Of a DNA stretch of 64,000 bases, positions 12,243 through 23,798 are shown one piece after another (position 1 is the stretch's first letter; each line of letters starts with the position of its first letter). A program made the position numbers and the translations under genes. Source of the DNA: Cycas panzhihuaensis (lineage: Eukaryota; Cycadophyta); contig CM041465.1 of the NCBI GenBank assembly GCA_023213395.1, positions 38,881,741 through 38,945,740 of the forward strand. The letters run 5' to 3'. Under the pieces are notes generated by a model. It was given only the letters and a program-made list of their open reading frames with translations, was not told the origin of the DNA and ran no database searches.

Positions 12243-13140
12243 ATGTCTTCTCAATTTAAGTAGAATATTAATTACATATTGAAAGGCAAAGAAAATTGGG
12301 ATTATGGTATACTAGAGTTAAAAATACTATAAAGTATGAAGGCATTTGAAGAGCCCACTTGTAGCCTATACTCATCATACCTATAATAACTACAACACCT
12401 GCTTCTGGTGGAACTACTCCAACAACTCCTATAGATGCCACAACCAAACTATAATAGGAGATAGATGATTAAAATATTTATATAGGAATTCTATTGGTTA
12501 CTGATCACTCCTTGCACAACTTAATTACTAAAGAACAACATAATACAACTTGGAAGGTCCTTAAAGTTCTTAAGAAGAACTTTGATACCAAGTCAGACTT
12601 AGTATTTGTTCATCTTGTTCTGAAAATGAACAAATTAAAAATGCAGAAGGGTGAGCTCATGAAATAATAAATCTCCTTTAACTAATAAAATAGGTAATTG
12701 ATAAAAATTTTAAGACCCAATGCATCACTTAGGTATTCTTAATCCAATTACGTCTACATATCCCTCATTATGAAAACTTGCTTGGAAGTTTTCAATCTAG
12801 TAGAATGTTGAAGACACTTAACTTCGAAGCACTTGCTGAGAAGTTTAGATAAGACCTTTGATACAAACTTTGTAGCCTCTAATCCTCTTCCAGATGCAAC
12901 TTTTAATGGGGAAGAACTGAGCAAATAACTGAGCAAGGGATAGAGGACGAGGTGGAGGAAATTGACCACAAGGTTAACAAAACCCTCAACAACAATAGCC
13001 TAGACAGTCTCAAAGCCAAGCACCATCTTTTAATATAAGACAGCCAAGCCAAACCAGTACTTCAGGAATTGAAAATCAGATTATCATGTGTAAAAGGTGC
13101 AATAGGAAATGACACCTTACAAAGGATTGTCGTATACCTA
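12243..13140 (+). pseudogene. element B gag, degenerate
   Basis: Starts at the ATG opening MSSQFK, followed by a TAG where A still has Gln. The next block NINYILKGKENWD is shared with A. Gag forms the intracellular particle that packages the RNA. Downstream, near 13,085-13,135, a broken zinc knuckle can be read (MCKRCNRK, stop, HLTKDC), the RNA-binding end of copia Gag. Several stops and frameshifts occur in between. The gag start resembles no family I can name with confidence. Confidence 0.7.
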
Positions 13141-14660
13141 CATACAAGTTGCCTAAGTTTCAACAAAAATACAAGGCTCATAATATTGATGAAATATGTG
13201 AAGAACAATTTGGTGGTGCATATTTTTCTCAAACACACATTCAAAGACTTGAGGTAAGAACCATTGATCAAACTAAGAGGTATTTTGAAGCTCATTATGG
13301 CTATACTACTTGTGATCTTAAATCACCAATGCAAATCCCTCTTAGAGTTACAAATAGCATAACTTCAAACACCTCCTCATAGATCATGGATACAATAGTG
13401 ACATAACACATGACTTGCAATCGGGATCTATATCAAACTTTTGAATCCAATGTATATGGTATCGTTCACATGGCTGACAAATCCCAACAATCAGTCAAAG
13501 GTATTGAAAACATACACCTGAAACTCCTAGGTTTAAGAGACTTTACATTACTTGATGTTTTGTACATTCTTAATCTGAAATAAAACCTACTCTCCTTATC
13601 CACTCTTGTTTCTCGTGGATTCGATCTTAGTGTTATCGCAAATGACCGAACTTTATAGGTCATTCACCTTCTAACAAATTAATTGGTCTTGATTGAAAAG
13701 CTTACTGGCAAATTATTTAAGTTGAATAACTCCCCATCTTCTGAAGCCAATTGTGCTCAAAACTCTTGTGTCGATGAAGACTTTGCTTTTAATACCACTT
13801 TGATACATCCTAAGCTATCCTTAGAAGCTCTTTGGCATGCTCACATGGGCCATGTTCATATCAATTGACTTAGAGATCTTTGTCATATCCTTCTAGATCT
13901 ATGCAAATTCTTCTCCAAGCCCTTTAAATGTGAAGCATGTATCATAGCCAAATCTCATAGACAACCCTTTGCTGATATTTAATGGAAATTGAGTCATTCT
14001 TCTCAACTGGTATACTCTAATCTATGCAGATCAATGCCCATTTCATCATTGAAGCAGAAATTGTATTACATATCCTTCATTGATAATTTTACCAGGAAAG
14101 TATGGGTGACTTTTCTGACCAGGAAAGATGAGGGATTTAGAGTCTTTAAAGCTTTTAAAGCTTGTACTAAAAAAGAGTCAGGTTATCAGATTAAGTGTCT
14201 CTGAATAGATAATGGTAGAGAATATACCTCTACTGAGTTTGAAACCTATTTACAAGACAATGGCATCAAGCATCATACTATAATAGTAGGCATCCCCCAA
14301 CAGAATGGAGTTGTTGAGCACATGAACATGTATATTATGAATATAGCTCAAACTATGTTGGTTTATACAAATGTATTTGCTTACCTATGGGCAAAAGCAA
14401 TTTGGACAATTGTTTATTACATGAATGCTATTAATCCATCTAAAGGAGGAACTTCTCTGAATGAAAAGTGGATTGGATAGGCCCCCATTGCCTACCACTT
14501 CAAAATATTTGGCTCAGTATGTTATGCCTATATACTGGATAGAGATAGAAACAAACTCTAGCTGAGGGTACTTAAAGGCATTTTTGTTGGGTACCCTATA
14601 GACAAGAAAGGGTACAAGGTTTTTATACCTTTACAACGAAAGATTATCATCACCAGAGTT
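13141..14660 (+). pseudogene. element B protease and integrase, degenerate
   Basis: The protease triad region (about 13,383-13,420) reads IMDT followed by Ile-Val, so the conserved Gly is lost. Integrase follows: the zinc-binding LWHAHMGHVH and CEACIIAKSHRQPF (13,830-13,970), then a core with VYSNLC where VHxDLC is expected, so the first catalytic Asp is replaced by Asn. The second core motif IDNGREYTS is near 14,206-14,232, and NGVVEHMN near 14,304-14,330 holds the Glu. SVCYAYILDRDRNK and LKGIFVGYP (to 14,600) are the usual C-terminal block. Stops at expected Gln and Arg codons interrupt it. Integrase would insert the cDNA into the genome, but this copy is inactive. Confidence 0.8.
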
Positions 14661-16615
14661 GTGGTGTTTATTAAAATAAATGATCAATTATTATAATTAG
14701 ATTCTAAAACACCGAACCATTATTATTATGATGCTACTCAATATGATGTACACATTCTAAAATTTAGGTGGGGAGACACTCAAGAGTTACTCAAACTATT
14801 AGAATATGATAATAGAGCCACAAAGAATAGTAGTTATGACTTACAACCAATGAGTACACATCATGCACCACCATTGGAGAACAACATAGTTGACAAAGGC
14901 AAAACTGTGGCAGATGGACTATGCTCCCCAGGTGCGCTAACATCCTCCTTAACAATATGCAAAATGATCATTTTCAGGATCCAAATGAAGACCATGTAGT
15001 TGGAGAAATGAAGACTTCATTCCCAACTTGAGGTTCTCGTAAAGCTCGCCAGCTAAATAAGGATATACAACTTAATAAGAAGGGCAAAATTGGCACTCGA
15101 AGTGCCTACAGAGCCAAGATATAGGAATCACTTTTCATTAAGCTAGAACTAGTAGAATTGCATCTTGCTCTTAATGAAGAGCCCCTCTCGTACCAAGAAG
15201 TTACAAAACACACAGCTTAGAAGAATGCTATGAATGAAGAGTATCAATCTCTTATAAAAAATGGTACATGGGAGCTTGTTGATTTACCACTTAGAAGAAA
15301 GAAAGTTTGAAATAAATGGGTGTACAAAAATAAATATATATCTAATGGCACCTTTGAAAAATACAAGGCAAGGTTGGTAGCAAAAGGATTCATACAAAGG
15401 AAAGGCATCAACTACACTGAAGTCTTTGCACCTAAAACCAAGTGGCCCACAATAAGAACTCTTATGGCCTTGGTAGCTCAAGAGGACTGGAAGATTCACC
15501 AGCTTAATATAAAAATTATATTTCTCAATGGTGATATTGAAGAAGAAATCTACATGGCTCAGCCTGAAGGATTTGAGATTGCTGGTCTAGAGCATAAGGT
15601 GTGTAGGCTTAAAAAGTCCTTATACGACCTTAAACAAGCCCCTCATGCTTGGTTTACCAAGTTGTCAGAAATAATAAGACAACTTGGATATGAGGTTTAT
15701 GACTACCAGGATATTGATGTAACATTGTTCATCAAATGCCACAAAGATAAAGTCACTTATCTCTTAAGCTTTGTGGATGGTATGCTTATAACGAGGAATA
15801 GTGAATAGGCAATCAACCAACTAAAGAAGGACTTAGCTAAAACATTCAAACTATTTGACCTTAGATTGATGAAATACTACTTGGGGATTTAAGTCACTCA
15901 GAAAGATGGAAAAATCTTTCTTTCTCAAGAAAAGTACATCAATGATCTTCTAACAAGGTTTTAGTTGGAAGATGCTCAAACAATAGCCACTCCAATGGAA
16001 CCCAATGTCAAACTAATAGTTGATGGCAATGATATTGCATACTCTATTAGTATTCTTGCTCGTTATATGACAAATCCTAAGTAGAATCATTGGTAGGCAA
16101 CAATGTGAGTGTTAAGGTACCTTAAGATGACTAGCAAATATGGTCTGTTATATGAACCCAATTCTGAGTTTAAACTATATGTATAAACAGACTCAAACTT
16201 TGCCAAAGATAAAGACACAGGGAGATCCATATCTAGGTACGTAACATTTCTTGGAATAGCACCGATATCATGGAGATCTAGACAATAGAAGACAATTGTT
16301 AATTCAACTACCGAAGCTGAATATATTGTTACTTCTGAGACTAGTAAGGAGGTGATATAACTTAGAAAATTATTAGAAACATTGAATATCACCTAAACAA
16401 GTCCTACTAGCCTTCATGTGGATAATCGATCAACAATCCACATGGTAAAAAATCTTATATTTTACGATCGTACTAAACACATAATTACAAAAGTCCACAA
16501 GATTTGAGAACTAGTTCATGACGGTACAATTCAACTAGAGTACTGCCCAACAATAGATCAAGTAGCTGATATCTTCACCAAACCACTGCAAAGGGTGAAG
16601 TTTGAATAGTTCTGT
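14661..16615 (+). pseudogene. element B reverse transcriptase and RNase H, degenerate
   Basis: After a poorly conserved, frameshifted linker, RT opens with the WELVDLPL-type block (15,269-15,298) and continues as NKWVYKNK, KYKARLVAKGF, FAPKTKWPTIRTLMALVAQ, FLNGDIEEEIYMAQPEGFE and CRLKKSLYDLKQAPHAWF. The longest open piece is 15,320-15,808. The active site at 15,770-15,781 reads FVDG instead of FVDD, the same change as in A. RNase H is traceable to about 16,600 (TAEAEY-like near 16,310, HxDN-like near 16,420, VADIFTKPLQ-like near 16,565). Many stops match CAR to TAR changes. No product is possible. Confidence 0.8.
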
Positions 16616-17070
16616 AGGCAGCACAGGCTTTGGGCCTCCATCTCTAACTGATTGAAGGAGATGGCAACAAGATCTTTATACTCTATTATATTTGTGAAAA
16701 CCCTTTGTGGGTACGAAAGAATAAGAGTAAGTCTCTACTCTATCTTATTTGTAAAAATCCCTTATGGGCATAGAAAGATAAGGGTTGTACTAGTTTTGGA
16801 AAATCAGAACCTATAAAAACCCGAAAGGGTATGGGGGATGACCAAACGGTATATGGAGACTCAACAAATCAAGTTGTACACTTAAGCTACTTAGCTATTA
16901 GGCTATATCAAGAGCCACCTTAGCCATTTTAATTTAAGGGGCTATAAATCTTAGAAAGTTTGTGGGTTTTTATTCCCCATGAGGGTTTTCTCATAAAAGT
17001 GTTAATGCAATAATGAGGCTTAAATGAAAACCTCATATAATAGATTTTATGATAATGACCTTTTACCATT
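16616..17070 (+). other. 3' untranslated region of B
   Basis: Non-coding stretch between RNase H and the polypurine tract. It holds a short imperfect repeat: CTCTATTATATTTGTGAAAA near 16,680 and CTCTATCTTATTTGTAAAAA near 16,738, each followed by a CCCTT-TGGG block. Confidence 0.6.
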
Positions 17071-17081
17071 AAGGTGGGGAC
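17071..17081 (+). promoter_or_regulatory. polypurine tract of B
   Basis: AAGGTGGGGAC immediately precedes the TG of the 3' LTR. Confidence 0.8.
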
Positions 17082-17387
17082 TGATGGATGTTGATGTATC
17101 AAGATCATTAGATTAATTATATAAAGGTGACCTTAGGTTAGCTAAGTCACATAGTTAAATGTAATTTCATTTACATTTGTGTGTAATTTTAGAATCATGT
17201 CATTAGGTGGGAAACTCCTTTGGAAACCCCAATGCACATCTTCTGTTATATAAGGCTGAATGTGAAAGGGAGAGTCATAATTCTTACCTCTTATTTTTGT
17301 TCTCAATCTTGTTCTCTTCATTTTGCTCTTATTATGTGCCATTGCCTTAGTGTAGTGGAGTATGGCCACTAGATCCTTCACTTAACA
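17082..17387 (+). repeat. 3' LTR of B
   Basis: 306 bp, opens TGATGGATG and ends CACTTAACA. Aligns end to end with 9,894-10,198. Confidence 0.9.
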
Positions 17388-17392
17388 AACTA
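17388..17392. repeat. target-site duplication of B, right copy
   Basis: AACTA, identical to 9,889-9,893. Confidence 0.85.
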
Positions 17393-17638
17393 GATACTCA
17401 CGTTGATGCATCTATATGCATATGCAATGCTCTATTTCATCTCTTTTTCTTTTACTTTTTTTTAAAACTTAAATTATAATATAGATGCAGTATTCACCCT
17501 AAGCATGCATAAGAAATAAACTTAGATTATTCTGTTATACTTATAGTCATCCTAATTATAAATTCTTTCACTTTATTTATGATCCAGGAGGATCTACCAT
17601 ATGTTTACAGGATGCGGAAAATGCTAGGCATTGGAATA

Positions 17639-18205
17639 ACTAAAAGAGATATGGCCAAATGGTATCAAAACTCTATGAAATTTTGTTTAAAGGGATAAGA
17701 CACATCTCACTAGATGTGTACAAAAGGTGGGGTTCAGAAAATATCATTTGATTAGAGTTCAAGCCTTGTCTTTGCATAAAAATTAATCCCACGCTAGCGA
17801 AAAAAAACAGAAAATATATATTTTGATTATATGAATAGAAACGTGGCCAAATGACATCAAAATGAGCTAAAATTTTGAGGAAGCGGAGGAGACATACGTT
17901 CCTATACGTGTACAAAATTTGAGCTAAATTGGAGTCCTTTAAGGTCAGTTACAAGCCGAAACTTTTATGAATTATATGAAGGCCACTTGGACAGCAGAAA
18001 AATAGCAAATACATATTATTACTAAATGAATAAAAATGCAGTCAAATGACATCCAAATGAGCTGAAAATTTGAGGAAGCTGAGGGGACATATGTTCCTAT
18101 ACGTGTACCAAATTTGAGCCAAATTGGAGTACGTTAAGATCTGTTACAAACTGTACCTTTTTAAGAATTGTATGAAGGCCACTTGGACAACATGCATTCT
18201 GGTGG
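17639..18205 (+). repeat. three-copy tandem repeat, period about 192-195 bp
   Basis: Units start near 17,639, 17,831 and 18,026. The last two share long blocks: AATGACATCNAAATGAGCT, TTCCTATACGTGTAC, AATTTGAG, TGAAGGCCACTTGGACA. The first unit is more diverged (TGGCCAAATGGTATCAAAA, AGATGTGTACAAAA). No frame stays open through the array. It may be a subrepeat inside an old LTR. Confidence 0.7.
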
Positions 18206-19081
18206 TTAGTGGTTATACTTGCATGATTGCCACTTGTTAAACATGCAATTCAGGTTTCTTTCTATAAATTGAGCCCTTCTACAGGTTGGAGAGGTGGTTC
18301 TTGGAGACTTGACTTGGGAAGCATCCTTGGAGAAGCATTTGGAGGGTTGGAATCCCCTTATGGTATAATTGTAACATTTACTCCTTGTAATTTTACCATT
18401 CTTTTGCTAGTTGATTTCTCCACCATTAAATGGAGATTTTCATGGTTTAATAAAAGTATTACTCATCATACTTTTGGATCAATGTCAAGAATAATTGATT
18501 TGGTGTAGAAATTTCCTTTCATGGGCTCATTGTTGTTTTGATGTTATTGAGCTTTCTACACTAACTGCCAGGATCTCAAGGAGGAAAGGTTGATAATTGA
18601 TTTCTTCACCAACTAAGCTCTTTTGGGATCAATTTATCTTTTATATTTGCTAATTAGGAGATAAGATATAAATGCACCCTAATTTTTCCTAAGCAGAAAA
18701 GATAAAGAAGAGTGAATGAGCTATTTCTTTAAAAGAAAAATGAGAACACTTGCATTAGAAAATAAGAGCAAGTAAAACTCATTTCCTTTTCTTCCCTTTT
18801 TAGTGTTTCAGTTAAGGAATAAAGGTAAGAATAATATGTACCTTTCACCTTTTAGCAGAGTGACTTAAAAGGATGACCAACAAGTGAAGGCTCTAAGAGA
18901 AATAGATCAATGTAGCTTCTAATTCCAAAGTTAGGATTATGCATGTATCTTTGTAATTAATATAACTATATTGTTTAATTGATAATACAAACCATAAGGG
19001 TTTTGTCACAACTCTAGTAACATTTTTGTTTCACCTAGAGAGTTGTGATAAAAGAGAATGAATAGAGAGTTTATAAACCTA
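18206..19081 (+). other. possible old LTR segment with TATA box and polyadenylation signal
   Basis: TATAAATTGAGCCC near 18,261 and AATAAAAGT near 18,449 are spaced like the promoter and polyadenylation signal of a plant LTR. The frame at 18,227-18,508 has no known domain. No partner copy or LTR border could be found, so the assignment is inferred. Confidence 0.25.
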
Positions 19082-20347
19082 TGAAAGAGGGCTCAAGACT
19101 CTCATTGAGGTTCCCCCAATAAAATCACTCACCTCCTTAAGGAGAGTTCACTAACACCTAGGCTATATGAGCAAACTTCCCCATGGGTTATGAGTAGGAA
19201 TTTTATTGAGAGGGGGCTAGTTCTTTAAGCAGAACCAACTATACTAATAAGAGTTCAATTATGCAAAAACATGTATAAACTAAAAAGCTAATTCACTATC
19301 CTTTTGGCCTTTCAAACTCAAGATAAAAGTCATAAACCTACTTGAAACTCCAATGCATGAACTAAAGAAAATACCCCAATATTAAAGTGGAAAACCATCA
19401 ACAAACATTTTACCTAAAAATAAAGGAGTAGAGGTGTCTTAGATCTGTGCTCCCATGACTCCCAAATGCTCTAAACAAGGATGCAACTTCAAAAGTATGA
19501 GAGGAAAAGTCTCCAAAGTGAATGAAAAACTGAGACAAGATATGTAGTTAAAGAGAAGTGGAAAGGATAGAATAAAATATGGAAAAGAAGGAAATAAAGA
19601 AGATCAAGAGTGTGTATAACTTCATGTCTTCAAGATTTTTAGTTAAAACATTACAAGTTTCTTCCAAGAAGGGGTCTCCAAGCATTCAAGGTTAATCATC
19701 AAAGGATGGTCATCAATCTAGTAGTACTCCATTTTAGAAAATGCTCTTCCCCTTTTCTTAAGAAATGCATCAATATTTATAAGAGAAATTACGATGAAAG
19801 ACCAAGTAAAACCAAGGGAAATCTAGGCCATAGTTTTATAAGAAACCATGTTCATATGATAAGAAAAAATGACATTTTGTTTTTTTCTTCACATGTAAAA
19901 ATTGAAAACCATGATGAATCTTGAAAACTATAACAAAAAATCAAAACCATATTATATAAAAATTAACTAAAACTATAATCTTTAAAATTTATCATAGTTT
20001 ATTAAGAAGATTATATTTTTAAGTAACATAAAACCCAATCTTCAAAATTTGTCATGATCTATTAAGAAGATCGAGGTTTTGGGCAACATGAAAACTATGA
20101 TAAACAATCAAAACCATGACAAATTAAAATTCACTAGATTAAAAATTATTATCGTAGATTTTAAAAAAATATAGTCAGTTTCTAATTAGGATTATTAGGC
20201 AAAGCAAATAAGAAGGTAAACGAAGCAACATCATCAACTAAGAGTGTGATGAAAGTGACTAATCAATAAACCAAATGCCCAAAAATTTATAGAAAGTCCT
20301 AAAAAAGATTGGAGCAATGTTTTAAAGTGAGCTTGGAAGTACCATAT
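19082..20347 (+). repeat. K left LTR, first part
   Basis: Aligns with 34,101-34,808 and then 52,424 onward. The GGG(C/T)T(C/T)AAGACTCTC start and the AAGGAGAGTT and GAGAGGGGGCTAGTTCTTTAAG blocks are shared. About 45 bp near 19,380-19,430 are absent from the other copy. A two-copy subrepeat of about 62 bp (TTATTAAGAAGAT-type core) lies near 19,975-20,095. Continues at 28,962. Confidence 0.65.
20343..20347. repeat. target-site duplication of G, left copy
   Basis: CATAT, repeated at 28,957-28,961. The uninterrupted K copy has a single CATAT at the matching place (near 52,937). Confidence 0.85.
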
Positions 20348-20672
20348 TGTGATAAGCTTACCATTGTTACCTCTCTAACATATACAAATAGAGCAAGATA
20401 ACCAAAAATAGATGGAGGTCAATTGAATAAACAATAGATGTGAAGGGTAATAAAGAGAATCAAAGGATATCAAAATGAATCCTAATAAAATTATATGAAC
20501 ATAGGCTTACATGAGTTGGGGTGTTATATTTATAGAAGGATCACCCCATTATTATATGATTCTACCATTAAGATAACTAATAACATATTTTCCTATTATT
20601 AAATACTCCTAACCTTAACCTCCTTAACCCTTAACCTATAAACCTTCTATCATGTGGTGAAGGCCCACGACA
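20348..20672 (-). repeat. 3' LTR of G
   Basis: Aligns with 28,648-28,956. Shared blocks include TATTTATAGAAGGATCACCC, CTATTATTAAATACTC and ATCATGTGGTGAAGGC. On the - strand it opens TGTCGTGGGCC. Confidence 0.88.
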
Positions 20673-20690
20673 TGCCTTTCCCCCTTGAGG
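20673..20690 (-). promoter_or_regulatory. polypurine tract of G
   Basis: Reverse complement CCTCAAGGGGGAAAGGCA abuts the LTR. Confidence 0.75.
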
Positions 20691-21287
20691 TGCTTTACCC
20701 TGGAGCATATTAATATAAAAATTCATGTGTCCACCCCCTACGACTATAAGAATGTCATAAGTAGATTTATTATCTTTGTCATAATAAAGAAACTACTGCT
20801 AAGACATCTCCCATTGGTGGGAATAGGTCTTAAAGAAGTACGGCCCTTTTGGATAGATATCATCATTAAAAAAATGAGGGCCCATAGTGTAGTAATATGG
20901 GGATCCATAAAAATTAGGACTCAAATACTCCCATAAGTTGAATGTCAATAACACACCACTATGAAAGGAAGAAGGTCATTCTTATCATCTAAAAATTTAC
21001 CTTATATAATAGGTAAGCTTATGACTTCTTCTAAGTGAACTAATTGAAACTTGATCATACTATCCTATGGAGGAGATATAGGTGAGATAGGATCTTCAAT
21101 TTACTCATCATGGTCCACCACATATTCATACAAAATTACCTTAATACTTGGGAGTTCATTAGGTTTAAGTTCCCCAACTTATTCTTCCAAAAGTTCACCT
21201 TATAACACATTATTTTCTCCCAACTAGATGGATTCTTGGTTGACAATTTTATCATTTGACAAAGATGAAGATAAAGGGGCTTGAACC
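20691..21287 (-). other. G interior, left part
   Basis: Non-coding remainder of the 3' interior of G up to the F insertion. No pol motif is visible. Confidence 0.6.
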
Positions 21288-21509
21288 TATAGGATTCTGC
21301 AAATCAATCAATCAACAAAAAACTCTAGGATTCCAAACGGTATTGTGAGATACCTTTTACTTTCCAATAACAAAAAATACAAAATACAAAGTGTTTAAAT
21401 ACTCATAAATTCGTGAGTATAACATAAGCTAACCACAAATAATATTATAAAGATATGAACCTTGTAAGTCGACTGCTATAAATGTGCATTACAAGTTGCT
21501 TTTCTAACC
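21288..21509 (-). repeat. 3' LTR of F
   Basis: 222 bp, same length as 27,341-27,562. The outer TG has decayed to TA (plus-strand TATAGGATTC against TGTAGGATTC), and the inner end reads CTAACC. Confidence 0.9.
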
Positions 21510-21516
21510 CTCCCCC
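21510..21516 (-). promoter_or_regulatory. polypurine tract of F
   Basis: Reverse complement GGGGGAG next to the LTR. Confidence 0.65.
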
Positions 21517-21529
21517 ATAATGCACATTT

Positions 21530-23798
21530 CAAAAAATCCCTAAACCTTCTTTAAGCTTGTAATGCTTGATCCTTGGTAGAGCCTTTGTAAATATATCAGC
21601 AATTTAATCTTCTGTACTACAATGTATAAGTTCAATCTTTCCCTTTGAACTAGCTCTCGAATGTAGTGGTGTTTAATCTCAATATGCTTTGTTCTTGCAT
21701 GTAAGACTAGATTCTTTGACATTTGTATTGTGCTTTGATTATCACAATGAATTACCGTAGGATTGCTTTGCCCTTGATGTAGATCTTTAAGCAGTCTTCT
21801 AATCCAAACAATTTCTCGACTTGTCGCTTCAGCTGTCTTCTATTCTGCTTCTGTTGTGGATAATAACACGGTGGGTTGTTTCTTTGTATTCCAAGATATT
21901 GCTACTGAACTAGTGTTGAAGATATAATCTGTGATAGATTTCCTATCTTCCATATCATTAGCCCAATCTGCGTCAGAGTAGCCAATCAAACTACATTTAT
22001 TTGAAGATTTATAAAAGAGACCATGATCAATTATTCCCTTAATGTATCTGAGAATTCTCTTAGCAGCATTCCAGTGTTCCTGCTTAGGATTTGCCATGAA
22101 CCTTAAAGTTAGGTTGACATCATATGTTATGTCTAGTCTTGTATTAGTAAGGTACATGAGATTTCCAATTAGCTGACGATATAGAGTGGGATCAACTGAT
22201 GTGGATTCTTCATGCTTACTTAGCATTAATCCAGCTTCAACAGGAGTGGCACAGGAATTATAATTGCTCATGTTGAATTTTCTTAGGATATCCATGGCAT
22301 ATTTACTTTGAGACATATATATTCCACTGTTATCCTGCCATACTTCAATTCTGAGAAAATAATGTAATTGTCCTAAGTCCGTCATCTCAAATTCAGAATG
22401 CATATCTCCTTTGAATTCTTGAAGTAACTCATCATTATTACCAGTGTAAATTAAATCATCAACATGCACTGCCACTATCAAAATAGAGTCCTTGGTGGTC
22501 TTTATGTAAAGATTTGAATTTGAATTACTTCTTTGAAAACCTTTATCCTGAAGATATTTATCAATCCTTGCATACCAAGATCTTGGTGCTTGTTTTAGTC
22601 CATATAGAGTTTTTTTAAGTTTACACACCAAGTGTTCATGTCCCTTAACTTCAAAACCTTGAGGTTGAGAGACATAAATTTCTTCATCAACATAACCATT
22701 GAGAAAAGCTGATTTTACATCCATCTGAAAGACCTTCCAACCAAGATGAGTAGCAAGGGATAAGATGCACCTAATAGTAGTCATCTTAGTAACTGGAGCA
22801 AAAGTTTCTTCATAATCTATACCTTCTTATTAAGCATAGCCCTTTACAACTAGTCTTGCCTTATATTTGTCAATAGTACCATCAGCTTTGTACTTAGTCT
22901 TATATATCCATTTGGTTCCAATGATATTCTTACTTAATGGTAATTCAACCAAATCCCATGTTTTATTCTGATTTATAGCATTGAGTTCTGCTTCCATTGC
23001 TTGACTCCATTCATTACTTTTTGTAGCTTCCTCAAAAGTTTGAGGTTCATCTTTCTGCATCACTTGAGACATTAAGGCATAGTTTACCTTAGCTTATAAT
23101 CTCATAAATATTTTGTTAAAGTCACTATCCATAATATTTTTAGGATTATAACTTCTTGTAAGCCATTTTGGATTCTGTCCTTGTTGTTGATTTGAGCTTG
23201 AATCTTCAATCAAATTTATATTTATCTTCCTTTCTGAGGTACTAATCTCAATCAAAATTTCCTTACCTTTGTCACCTTCATCCTTATATTCACCATGTTC
23301 ATCAAAGATAACATCTCTACTCACAAAGAAAACCTTTGCAATTGGATCATAAAGTCTATAGGCCTTTTGCTCACTTGAATAGCCTATAAAGATACACTTA
23401 ATGCTTTTGCTTTCTAATTTTATTCTTTTCTGATCAGGAATATGGGCATAAGCAACACAACCAAACACTCTTAAATTGCTTACATAAGGCCTCTTACCTG
23501 TCCATGCTTTCTCTGGAGTCACATCCTTCAATGCCTTGGTTGGACTTCTATTTAGTAGATATACGACAGTATTTATTGCTTCACCCCAAAAGGAGTCATT
23601 TAACCTTTTTCCTTTTAGCATACATCTTGCCATTTCTATAACAGTCCTTATTTTCCTTTCAGCTACACCATTTTGATGGGGAGTATAAGGAGTTGTAAGT
23701 TGTCTCCTTATTCTGACTTTGCTGTAAAAATCTTTAAAGTCATTGGAGATAAATTCTCCCCCATTATCTAAACGAAGAATTTTTATTTTGAATCCACT
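21530..23798 (-). pseudogene. element F integrase core end, RT and RNase H
   Basis: Continues the gag-pol frame leftward. Integrase core RLDNGGEF and NGVAERK are followed by FWGEAINTVVYLLNR and GCVAYAHIPDQKR. RT follows: WDLVELPLSKNIIGTKW, KYKARLVVKGYA, MDVKSAFLNGYVDEEIYVSQ, KKTLYGLKQAPRSWY, and an active site VHVDDLIYTG with both Asp intact (about 22,480-22,450). RNase H follows: LIGYSDADWAND, LSTTEAE, SREIVWIRRLLKDL. Interruptions are few: TAA near 23,785 where Gln is expected, a stop near 23,093, a tandem TAA-TAA after KGYA at 22,829, a TAG at 21,839 and a one-base frameshift near 21,655, past which IELIHCSTED and IADIFTKAL return. The RT fold itself appears intact between these. Confidence 0.9.

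Larger units (their letters stand above)
9894..17387 (+). mobile_element. B: complete Ty1/copia element
   Basis: A structurally complete 7.5-kb copia element: 305-bp and 306-bp LTRs, primer site, leader of about 2 kb, gag, protease, integrase, RT, RNase H and polypurine tract, flanked by the perfect 5-bp duplication AACTA. The LTRs differ at roughly 13 percent of positions by hand alignment, so the insertion is old. Coding capacity is lost. It is the same family as A. Confidence 0.92.

Noticed and set aside
18227-18508. 93-residue + strand frame as a possible host gene
   Set aside because: It overlaps a TATA box and polyadenylation-like signals, shows no domain, and lies in repeat-like DNA.
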